64,000 nt of DNA from Phylloscopus collybita (lineage: Eukaryota; Chordata; Aves; Passeriformes; Phylloscopidae): contig JAJNNQ010000026.1 of NCBI GenBank assembly GCA_027886175.1, positions 21,048,001 to 21,112,000 of the forward strand. Reading direction: 5' to 3'. The notes under the pieces were generated by a model that saw only the letters and a program-made list of their open reading frames with translations, was not told where the DNA came from and searched no databases. Position 1 is the stretch's first letter. The number at the start of each line of letters is the position of its first letter. Shown here piece by piece: positions 54,401-64,000 of this stretch. The translations under genes and the position numbers were made by a program.

Positions 54401-56050
54401 TACAGGGAGGCAAAAAGGAGGGGTAGAAAGAGAATGCAAGCAGATTATATATTTGTATTCTTGTTTTCCAGTCCTTTCAGAAAGGCCAGTTTTGTAAACA
54501 GAGAGAAAGCTGAGATTTTCTTTATCTTGTTAACTACTCCCATGACTGTAACACACCATTCAGAGTTCACAACTATCTCTCTGCTCAACATTATCGAAAA
54601 TGCACTTCAACTTCTTTTGCATCATGTTATTTTAGTCAGGCTATCTGCACCCAAAAACACTCAGCCTATTGTTTCAACAGCACAGACCTGTATGCTGAAT
54701 TATAAAAATTGTCCAATATCATATTATCTTGGCTACAGATTTAATTTCACGGAATATGAAACTTCACTGAAAATCATTGTACAACAAGACAAGGAAACAT
54801 AAACATTCATTCCTTTTTTTGTCTTTTTTTTCCCTTTATATTAAGTGTGAGCCTACTACAACTCCCTCTGGGAGGATATTTTTCGTCCAAAGCCACATTC
54901 CTTGGGTCTTATTCACATAAACAGTAATTGAATTGAATGAGATCAGCCACAGAAGCAGGGAAATCAGGTTTTGATCCAACATTACTGATACAAAATATGA
55001 CATAAAACTAAACTAAAAAAAAAACCACCAGGATAATAAACATCCATCTTTAAACTATCTAATAATGCAAAAAATCAAGTTTTTTCAGTTCTACCCTTCT
55101 GAGATTGAATGCAGTAAACTAATTAAAATTTTGTTACACCAATTTGTTGATAATTACTTCTCCATGGGCCACAACTGTTACTTGAGTACAAATCATGGAA
55201 ATTTTTCAAATAGTCATTATTTCAGTATCATTTTATTCTTGATCCTCAAGTAAGCAAAGCCTGAAAATCCCACTTACAGAGCATAAGGGAAGTGATTTTC
55301 AAATGGTACTTGGTAAAAACTGCTAACCTTTGCATTACAGACACTTTTGCCTGACTCTGTCTTCCCTGAAACACCATCTATATTTTGAGCTAAGCTTAAC
55401 ATATACAAACCATGAAAAACTTTTGCTGGCAGAAGAACGGATACTCAAAATTTGAATCATGACAACTGATCAACTGAATTTCAGTTTACTTTTTACAAGT
55501 AAAAAGGACAGACATACAACAGATGCTTCCTGCTATGTTAAAATTTACAATGTGACTTTATTAATAACAATCAAACTAAGACACTGCCTATATAGTTAAT
55601 GCTTTCCAAAATCTCAGTATTTTGGGGAAGATGACAAGTATACAGCTCCCTAGAATGACAGAAAAATCCTTCATCTTAGTGTGAAACACTGCAGCACATT
55701 TTGACTAATGTGCTGAGAAATCCCATCATAGTGCCACTCTCCTCTGATAACCCTCCCTGGCTTAGCTTACTTGAAAAGCACATTTAGTGCTTTTTCCACT
55801 AAGGCAGAGCATCTGTGTGTTCCATGAGAGTTACACAGGCCTGAAACACAGAGCAAGTTCTCAATTTCACTGACACTCTTTATTCCCTGTCTGGGAAAGA
55901 CTGAGAATGGGTCCCAGACAAAACTAGCTTTACACCACAGCCTCCTGAGTAGCTCAACACTTATTTTAGCCCAGTCAAGGAGAGAGTCTTGATTTCAAAT
56001 TGTAAGAACAAATCAATCTTTAAAATATTGGTGGGGTGTTTTTGTTGTGG
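51401..56050. other. Intron 1 sequence without recognised genes
   Basis: AT-rich sequence. A 16-base word CAGTATCTGCAAAAAG occurs at 51,069-51,084 and 51,558-51,573, on either side of the LTR fragment. No gene recognised. Confidence 0.5.
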
Positions 56051-56079
56051 TTTTTTTTGTTTTGTTTTGTTTTGTTTTT
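56051..56079. repeat. (GTTTT)n simple repeat
   Basis: TTTTTTTTG followed by GTTTT units. Low-complexity. Confidence 0.92.
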
Positions 56080-59000
56080 CCAAATGCTGTGCTCAGTTCT
56101 TCTGAATGCACCCTTACCTGTTTTCTTGGTGTGCTTGCTCACCAAAACCAGCTCATCCCAGGTAAGTATATTCAGACATTTGCTGCATATACAAACCCAC
56201 ACATGATACGTAAGCAAATTAATGTTATTACAAATTTTCAAAACAATTACTCTTAAAAGCTGGAAATACATGTATCCAAGTTCTGTATGCTTGATTTTGA
56301 ATAAAAGATGTTTCTGTCTTTCATGCCAAGTATCCTACTTTCAGGATTATAAACAAAAAGAAGAAAAACCTGGCATGGCTCTAGTAAATGAAGCAGCAGC
56401 ATCCTCCTCATTTGTATGTCTGCAGCTATAGACATGAAAGGCTAAATTCTCTAAACAAATACGGAACCCAAAAGTTTGCTTTCAAACTTCTCAACCATGT
56501 GTTGGTGAGCAGAGATAAGGGGAACAGAAAGGAGGCAGAAAAAAAATTGGGTTTGTTTTTTTCGACCTAAATTACTCTTTTATGGAGAGTATGAATCTGG
56601 GAACAATTTCTTAAAACATTACGCGTTTTTTTCAGTTAAGAGACCGCCAAGTTTATACCTACAAATTCTCTTTTGATTTATTGATATGGCATGCTACTTT
56701 GTGCAAGTATTCATACCACTCTTTTAATTCTGCCATTCACTTTCCCATGGGGACTCATCTTGCTTCCAACAAAGTGTAAAATTCTTATTGAGAAAGGATG
56801 AATAAGCAAAGCTGAGCTAAATATAGAAACAGAACCTGTTCTGACAAGTAGGAAGAATGAGAAGCAGGAGTTACTGTAACACACACAGGGCTCTGTTTGA
56901 CCAAAACTAAATTCCAAATAGAATACTGAAACTTAAAATTTGATGAAGCAAGCTGGGATGTGATTGCAATGTAGATTAGATAGAGCTGAATGCTGATTGT
57001 TTGGATACAAGATAGATGTTTAAATTAAGCTACTTCATATTTGTGGTGAGTGTACATGTAGCCTGTTACCACAGCTGCACTGACGTGAAGCTACTCCTCA
57101 ATAACTCATGTCCAATCCCCAAAGATTCCCTTCAAAGGAAGGAAGGCTGCTTAAAAGAAAAAAAAAAGAAAAAAAAAAGTCCCAGTATTATAAAACCTAG
57201 GTAGTGATGGGATAACAGGAAAAGTTCTCATATGTATAGAGAACCAGTCAGACAGGAAATAAACAGTACAAGGTCAGTCTTCCCAAGAGAAGGACACTAA
57301 GCCTGCAGCCCCACAGCCATCTGCATTAAGCATATATTGTGTTCATTATACACACTAATGAATCACAAGGGGACAGGGAAAGATTACAAAGATTACAACT
57401 GTTAAAATGGCTGGTAGATTTCAATACCATTTAAACACAGTCTGGTATTTGTGGTGGGAAAAAACATCTCAACTTCATAAGCATAATAATGGGCTTGGGA
57501 TGATCCAGGAATGAAATCCTGGATTGACAGTGGACTGTTCTTACGAAAGCATCAGCGCAGTTAAAAAGCAAGAAGGGTGCTAAACAAATTATTACTGCAG
57601 AGAGTACAATCAAACCCACCTTTATCCAATCATCTAAGAAAGTCAATTGCATCTTAGAAGTTGTAGGTCTGGCCTTCTTCTCTTTGAAAAGGTTTAGCAA
57701 AACTAGAAGCGTTTCAAAGAAGGAGAACATAAGACAACCAAAGGTAGGACATAATTAACCTGAAGAAAATCAGGTTGGAGAAATACTAGAAGACATCAGA
57801 TTAAACCAAAATATTTCCAGCTCGAAACAAGTGAGAAAAAATAGCTCTTATCAAATAGCAACTTGCAAGCTGTGTTTGTCATAGCCTTTCTTCTCAGATT
57901 TCCTCAGGCTGTTTCCCATTCACTCATGTTCCCTCCTCACCTTGAAAGAGTGAGGATGCCCTACAAGATTGAAAGGCATTAAAAAGAGTACATGTCATCT
58001 TTCCCTGCAAATTAAATGGAGCCGACTTAGAGATGAGAACTGGCCAGGCTGACCATTCACGAAACCATTCACCCACACCTCCAAACCAGACTCATCATAC
58101 CTGCAGCCATGGAACTTGCTCAGCTCCTGGCCACAGGGCAGAAAGAGCTGAAAGAAAACTCCCCAGACAGACAGTCTTGTCCTAGTCAGAGATTTCCACC
58201 TCTCACTGCCTGCAACCGAAGTATGATTCATAAAAATGGTCACATAGAGGAGCTGCTAATGTTAGGCACTCTGTTATTCCAGCTATGTCAAAAGCATTTA
58301 TGTCACTTGATAAGTTTTTGAAAACTCTTTACATTATTAGAATTTAAATAGATTAAATTTGATCTTGCATATTTTTGGGCTAGCAGCAACTAAGACTGCT
58401 AACATCAACACCCTCTCTTGACTGAGCTGACCTCATTCATCCCCAAATCCAGTTCTGCTTTATCAGGCATGCTGGTAATGAAGCTGCTCACCTGCAGGGG
58501 CACCTCCACTTGTTTGTCAAGACACCAGGGAATAAGTGAAATGGATGACGGCCCCACCCAGTGCGCGCCAGGTCAGGATTTCTTAAACCCTGCCTTCTCC
58601 AAACTGACTAAGTGTAGTCTTACAGGGAAAGAAGAGAATCCAACTTGTTAGCTGACTGCTCATTAATAAAATACTATACTTCATGTTTAAGCTTACTCCA
58701 CACCTGAGTCTGTCATTCACAGCAATACTTACACCATAAGCTTAAAAATAAACATTAAAAACCACCATAAACTTAAAAATATTTTTTAAAAAAGAATACA
58801 TGGAAAGAGTATGGCCGGATTTTACACAAAAGCTGTGAAAAAAGAACAACACATACTTGCAATAAATTCAGGAGCTGCTGCAAAGTCTGGGAAAAAACCA
58901 ACTGATAAGGAAGTGCTGCACTTTTAAAATCTGTGTTCAAACCAGAACAATAACATCAATGGAAAAACTGTAGATGCTAGGCAGATAATTCTGCAGCCAG

Positions 59001-61696
59001 AAGAAAGACACCCCCCTTCCCTCCCTCCCATAATCCTCTTGAAAGAGTTCAGCCAGACACAGTCAAATCCCAAAAGTGCTCAGACAGAAAATGAAGGAAA
59101 ATTACTCATATGTAAACTTTAAAAAATACTAGAAAATTGAGTTAAGCAACAGATCTGCCTGGCAGTTATTAGTGCAATTATTTGCAGCAGTACTCATACA
59201 GCAAAAAGATTACACCCTGCCCAAGACTCTGAACCAGCTGCAATTTCTGCATCTGTTGCACAGACATCAATCTCTGAATAGAAGTAAAACATACCTAAAA
59301 TTATTGACTGTGACCACTATTAGAAAGTTACTCAAATATTAAGCTCATATATAATTACCATACATTCACAGTGCTTTCTTATTTTATAAGGCTGGCACTT
59401 TTCCTCGGTGACTGACCCAACCAAGACAATTAAGGGCACTTTAACTCAGAAGCGTATTGGCACAATTTAAATAGACCTAGCAACAATTCTTCCTAAGATG
59501 TCACATTGCAGATGCTGTTAAAACCAACAGAAAATATTCCTGAATGGCTTAAAGCAATTGGCATCTCAAACTGGAAAACGAAATTATCTCACTGCAATGC
59601 AGACACAATGAAGAAGCACACCCTTAAGGAACTAATTTCCATCAATTCCAAATACATTTTCCATAACGTAAATGAAAATGCTTTTGTCCAACAGCATGCC
59701 AAGACACACACACAAAACCTCTATCTTCAGTGGCTCACTTCACAAAGTGGATGGTGCTTAGGTGGGGAAGGTGGCAAACCATGAGAGAGAAAGTAAGGGA
59801 CAGGCTGTTAGAAGAAGCTCGTTTGAATCCAGGATTTGAAGAAGGTACAATTTAATGATTTGCAGAGTACTCCAAATTTCCTTTTGATTGCGACATAAGA
59901 TTAAAAAGCCTCGGCTCTTTTGGCATAGGAGTATATAAATTTTTCTTCAGGATTACGGCAATCCTACTAGGGTACCTAGGCTCAGCACATCACACCCCTG
60001 TTACCGTGTAGCCCCAGTATGCTCCATCTGGCTGGCATCCCCACCAGACACTTCCATCCACCACTTGCCACAGATATGCCCAAATCCCACCCCTAGTCAC
60101 AGCCAGATTCCCGCCCACGGCTGTGGTTTGGCTGAGATGCACCTAGGGTTTGGAGGACCAGCAGTGGGTGTGGGGAGTGGGAAGGAGAGAGCCACAAAGG
60201 AGAAAGCAAGAAGACATGAGTGCTGGCTGGAATAAAGTCTTCCTGTTCATTCCAAGGACCTTTAATTTCATCTCACACATGGCAGGACCACTGACAAAGG
60301 ACCAAAAGTAAAACAGTGCAAGAGCAAGCCAGCAATCTGCAGTCCTGCACTGTATCATGAGCTGCGTACGCATTCGATATTGCATCACAAGTACATCGCT
60401 GAGGCTACCAAGACAACCTCTCCACTGCTGGATAATACAAGAATTCAAGCTGCTGTACTGTATCCATTAGGCCATGCAATGGGGATTGATTTACCCAACT
60501 AACTATTAGTGGTAATAAGCTAGATTGCTTTTAGCCTTAAAGTCCTGTGCAGCCTTAATGCTTCATTTATCACAAACCTTTCAAAAGTGTGTCCTAAATT
60601 GACATCCATTTCATCATTTTTTAATAGCTTTCTTGACCCTAGTATCAAGCTACTGCACACCAACAGTATCCTTCCTGCTTCACTCTCAACACCTGCAAAT
60701 CTCCAACTCCACCTCAGTGTTTTCCAGAAAGCAAGAAAAATACCTGTCTGGCCAAACCAGCAGCATGTTGAGTATAAAGCATCACTGTGTCATGCACAAC
60801 CTGTCAAAGGAAGCAATACACAGAGAACATCCCAGCCACAGGGAAAATGCCAACACTCATGAGTTTGAAAGCTATGCAACAAATAAGCAAGGACACCACA
60901 CATTTATTCTGATTCTAAATTTGGAATACCTGCCTTCACAAATCCAACAGTCTTCTGAATGGCAGCATGAGATAAACCAAATACACACAAAAGGAGTAGA
61001 AAAGTTTAGACAGAGACCAGTACACACAATTCAGTGACAGGTCACAGCAAGACACGGGGTATTTCAGAATTTCACTTTTCTCACAACTGCTGTCAATGAA
61101 CTGTAACAAACTGTTCTTCAGCAGCACCTGCTAAAAGGGAGTGGAGTATCAAGTGAGTACTAACTAAGCTATTCCTAAAGGGTTGGCAAGTTGGCAATGG
61201 TATTCAAGAATATTTCTAGTATTGTACTTCAGAAACTGTCCTGGAGATTTTTGGGATCAAAATAGCTGGATAGGAGGCAGGGAAGAAAATTGGCCCCTTG
61301 CTGTTATGAATTAAGGTCTTTTTGAAGTGCAGCTCTACACCTTCTATTTTTGACTGAATCATTTTTGAGGAAGTGACATATTTAATTCCTGAATAAACAA
61401 AAGGAACTAAAAATACTTATTTCAGATTTTTATTTGTAATAAAGCAATTACAATCAATTTATGTCTTTGACAAATATCTCCCTAGATCAATCTTGCCAAT
61501 AAAATATGGCACCTCATTTGTAGTTTTAAATAAAATACTTCCACCAGGGACATGTTGTACTGATATATCTCTAAAAAAAGATACAACTTCTCTGCAAGTT
61601 CAACCAAAGTCCTAACTGTTGAGGGAAAAAGAGGAATCGCACATCTGAGACTAATGAGAATAAATATAGTTGTCAGTATCATTAATTTAAGAACCT
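56080..61696. other. Intron 1 sequence without recognised genes
   Basis: AT-rich, largely unique sequence with an A-rich tract at about 57,146-57,178. No coding exon, RNA gene or clear transposon was identified. Confidence 0.5.
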
Positions 61697-61862
61697 GAAA
61701 GTGCTTTACAAATGTTCATTGCTACACCACCTATCCAAACCAATAAGCATTGTTCATCCTGTTATACAGATCTAGTGAATAAGGGACCATAAGGTCTTTT
61801 TCTTTTTCAACACAAAATGACTCACTGGCAAAGTCAAACAGAGGTGATGCTAAAGACACATG
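61697..61862 (+). repeat. MIR-like (CORE-SINE) fossil
   Basis: Matches the recalled MIR order: GAAAGTGCTTTACAAATGTT, then a CTGTTATACAGATCTAGTGA segment (consensus ATTTTACAGATGAGG), then AAAATGACTCACTGGCAAAG and CAGAGGTGATGC. Old and diverged, with an insertion-like AT-rich gap in the middle. Confidence 0.55.
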
Positions 61863-63312
61863 GAGAAATGCAGCTTGAGGCTCAATTGCTCATTACCACA
61901 CCCTACAAGCACCTGATTTATTAAGGTATCATTCATCTCACCTAGTCCAAGAACACTGTAAATTTGATAATCTGAACTCCAGAACGTGCCACCTGTCACA
62001 GGGCAAGACGCTAAGCCTGGTGCTGCAACTACATTATATCAGCCAAGAAGGGAGCCCCATTAGTGCAGACAACTTCTTGCAAGTTCTGTTCCCCAAAAAA
62101 GAAAAGACCTCTGTGAAAAAATCTTGAAGGCAAGCACCTCTATGATCAGGAGGTTTTCACTTTATTTTTACCAATCATTTACTGGCTATTTCATTTCTTG
62201 TGCTCAAAGTCAGTCTCCTATATGAGGTTGGTAGCACTGTCTGGGCAAATATTAAGGAGCAGAGAAAAGTTGAGAAAAGCAGAGAAAACTTTCCAACTGA
62301 ATACTACCACAAAACCCCTTCTTTTTTTTTCATTTTATTTTCAAACAAAAAAAACCAGGGAGAAAAGCAGTGATATTACTACTGCTGCTACACAATTCCC
62401 ATTTACCCTTGCAGACTAATAGGTCCTCACAAACAAACAGGCATACATCATCTACATATCAGGCATCTAAACACTTCATGTAGCCACCCAACTGTAGGTT
62501 TTACTACATGCAATGTGTTTAACTATTTTTGAGTATGTTCTGCTCAGAAATTGTTATGAAGTTCTGAAGGAGAGTCATTGCACCACATCTTGTGGTCTGC
62601 AATGCAACGGCAGATCTTACATGTAATCACACATCTCCAGAAACACTTAGTTTTCCAACTATCTAGAGAATGAAGATTACACAATACTTGGAACCTGAGC
62701 CTGCCAAAATAAGTTGTTATAAAACTAGCTGCGCTGCCTGACACATCACCTTGAAAGAAAGTAAATAACATTCTCCTCAGAATAAACCATAGACTCAAAC
62801 AGTCCTACCAGGGGATCTGATCCATGCCAAACTAATGCTGTGTAAGAGTTAAGAAATGGTTACACTTTTCTGTTTTTGGACAGAGGCGGACTTCCAGATC
62901 TTCCCAATCACTCCTTTAACATTGGTAGGGCATTCTAAGTTCATTTAAACAACTCATGGGGCAAAGATTCACCACTCCACCTACCAGCTACTTCCTAACT
63001 CTCTCAGTGTTTTCCGTGTGAACAAAAAGGTATTCAGTGGCAGACAACATGTCCTCTTCCTCATGTGCATTGCACAAATACCAAGCAGAAACCCGATCAC
63101 TTCACATATAATTATAAAATATGAAGATATTGGTTATGCTTTTTTAAAAAAACAGAGCACTGTCTACAGCCTATACTGTAATACACCAACACCCCAGGGC
63201 ACGATAAGTTCTTCATTAATGCTTGCAATAAAAAGAACACTGCAGAACAATTACATGCCGTAGCCATGGATTTCCACAATCAGAGCTCTACCAGCTGCCA
63301 GTGCGTACTTAC
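61863..63312 (-). other. ANKRD6: Start of ANKRD6 intron 1
   Basis: Intron sequence downstream of the donor GTAAGTAC (from 63,312 on the minus strand). No feature recognised beyond the donor itself. Confidence 0.55.
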
Positions 63313-63494
63313 AAGGTGTTGAGACCTCAGGGGAGGGTGATGTTTGCGGCAAACTAGAGGAAATATTTCCAGTGGAGTTTTCAGGTGATGTCAACAACAG
63401 GAAGGATGACTTTGAGCCAGATTTCCATTTCTCATCAGACGCGGCCTTAAAAGTTGGAACAAGAGCGTTAGGACTCCTCATTTTCACCCCAAAC
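63313..63494 (-). other. ANKRD6: Candidate ANKRD6 5' exon with a 56-codon open frame
   Basis: On the minus strand this block ends in CACCTT|GTAAGTACG, a strong donor (intron from 63,312). A possible acceptor GTTGCAG precedes 63,494, but its pyrimidine tract is weak, so the exon may be continuous with the CpG-island exon. ATG at 63,481-63,479 in good context (GTGAAAATGAGG) opens 56 codons, Ser/Thr/Pro-rich, beginning Met-Arg-Ser-Pro-Asn-Ala-Leu-Val-Pro-Thr. The frame crosses the donor in phase 1. It cannot be an N-terminal extension of ANKRD6 through the start-codon exon, because that exon has an in-frame stop before its own ATG. If spliced to 9436, the joined codon would be TAA, ending the frame at the junction. 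I do not recognise the peptide. It may be an upstream frame or the first coding exon of another isoform. Confidence 0.55.
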
Positions 63495-63610
63495 CTGCAA
63501 CTGAACCCCTACGCCGACACAGGCTCCTGTACCTACCCGGTATCCCGGAGGGTCGGCGCCTGCCCGCCGGGAGGGTCCCCTCCCCGGGCTGGAATAAGGG
63601 AACACTTTCA

Positions 63611-63688
63611 CTACTCCGGTCCGGGACAGTGGCTTCGCCGCGGTCGCCCCCAGCTGCAGCCCCGCCACAGCCCCGCCACCTCCGCCAT
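63611..63688 (-). other. 25-codon upstream open reading frame in the CpG island
   Basis: ATG at 63,688-63,686 in strong context (GTGATGG) opens Met-Ala-Glu-Val-Ala-Gly-Leu-Trp and stops at TAG (63,613-63,611). It is translated only if the donor at 63,692/63,691 is not used, because that donor would make the ATG intronic. Confidence 0.35.
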
Positions 63689-63894
63689 CACCTGTGCGGC
63701 CCCGCCAGGAGCGCCCCGGCCCCGCCCGGCCCCCTCCGCCCCTCGGCGCTGTCCCGCCCCACCGCAGCCACACGCAACCGCGGCGGGGGGCGCGGGCCGG
63801 CGCCGCTCTCACCTGCGCTGCCCCGCGGCTCCGCTCCCGCCGGGCCGGGCCGGGCTCGGCACTGCCCCTCCACAGGGGCTGCCCCGGGGGAGGC

Positions 63895-63918
63895 GCCGCC
63901 GCCGCCGCCGCCGCCGCC
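63895..63918. repeat. (GCC)8 trinucleotide repeat in the CpG island
   Basis: Eight perfect GCC units on the plus strand, equal to GGC/CGG units on the ANKRD6 sense strand. It lies within the putative non-coding first exon, upstream of the donor at 63,813. Confidence 0.97.
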
Positions 63919-64000
63919 GTGCCCGCTGCGAGGGCGACACCGAGCGGCCGCGGCCGGCGGGCAGCGCACACCGGCCCGGGCCGCCTCCCGCCAGGAACAC

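Larger units (their letters stand above)
9509..63312 (-). other. ANKRD6: ANKRD6 intron 1, about 54 kb
   Basis: This is the span between the candidate 5' exon at 63,313-63,494 and the start-codon exon. It is AT-rich and mostly single-copy in appearance. It carries scattered retroelement remnants listed separately and one GC-rich block with a strong splice donor (12,893-13,380). No open frame shows recognisable protein domains, and all long frames are either inside LTRs or of biased composition. I saw no tRNA, rRNA or snRNA signature. Deeply conserved enhancers may be present but cannot be seen from one genome. Confidence 0.65.
63535..64000 (-). promoter_or_regulatory. ANKRD6: CpG island, probable main ANKRD6 promoter (cut by window edge)
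   Basis: GC content and CpG density rise sharply here compared with the AT-rich intron, with GC boxes such as CCCCGCCCGGCCCC (about 63,720) and CCCGCCCC (about 63,753). Three minus-strand donor-like sites occur. The best is CGCAG|GTGAGA (exon end 63,813), then CACAG|GTGATG (exon end 63,692) and CCGG|GTAGGT. A non-coding exon 1 ending at 63,813 is therefore likely, with the transcription start near or beyond 64,000. I assign it to ANKRD6 from orientation and position. In human the neighbouring gene RRAGD is head-to-head with ANKRD6, so a bidirectional or RRAGD-side promoter further right cannot be excluded. Confidence 0.7.

Noticed and set aside
63468..63971. 167-codon minus-strand open frame, Ala/Gly/Pro/Arg-rich
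   Set aside because: It begins with GTG and has no ATG. Its composition is what a CpG island gives by chance, and it crosses candidate splice donors.

Overview
This window is vertebrate nuclear DNA from a bird, most likely a neoavian. It contains a CR1 retroposon tail ending in the avian ATTCTATG-type repeats and several LTRs of types I know from bird genomes. It also has single-copy AT-rich intron sequence and a CpG island at the right edge. There are no bacterial-style gene arrays, operons, CRISPR arrays or mobile gene cassettes. The repeat-family names rest on my recall of consensus sequences, since no search could be run.

The only protein-coding gene I can support is the 5' part of ANKRD6 (ankyrin repeat domain 6, Diversin), transcribed on the minus strand, so it reads right to left. 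Its first canonical coding exon lies at 9289-9408 and starts MSQQD. The next coding exon, one 33-residue ankyrin repeat, lies at 698-796. Introns separate all of these, and the rest of the gene is beyond the left edge. The probable main promoter is the CpG island from about 63,535 to beyond 64,000. It is followed by a candidate 5' exon at 63,313-63,494, which would make intron 1 about 54 kb long. A second GC/CpG-rich block at about 12,893-13,380 ends in a near-ideal minus-strand splice donor. It looks like an alternative first exon and promoter only about 3.4 kb upstream of the start-codon exon.

Intron 2 (797-9288) holds two insertions. One is a 0.53-kb segment ending in AATAAA plus a 21-A tail and bounded by a 10-12 bp direct repeat, which is the signature of a retrotransposed RNA. 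The other is a truncated ERV LTR at about 4985-5471. Intron 1 holds a short CR1 tail, two more decayed CR1 fragments and three MIR-like SINE fossils. It also holds a 306-bp solo LTR with a perfect 6-bp target duplication (41,291-41,596), a 1.1-kb LTR of the same family as the intron 2 fragment (42,043-43,176), a third LTR fragment (about 51,141-51,400), and several microsatellites. I found no convincing nested gene, RNA gene or novel multi-gene system. The most interesting items are the probable processed retrocopy, the alternative promoter, and the 56-codon open frame upstream of the canonical ANKRD6 start.
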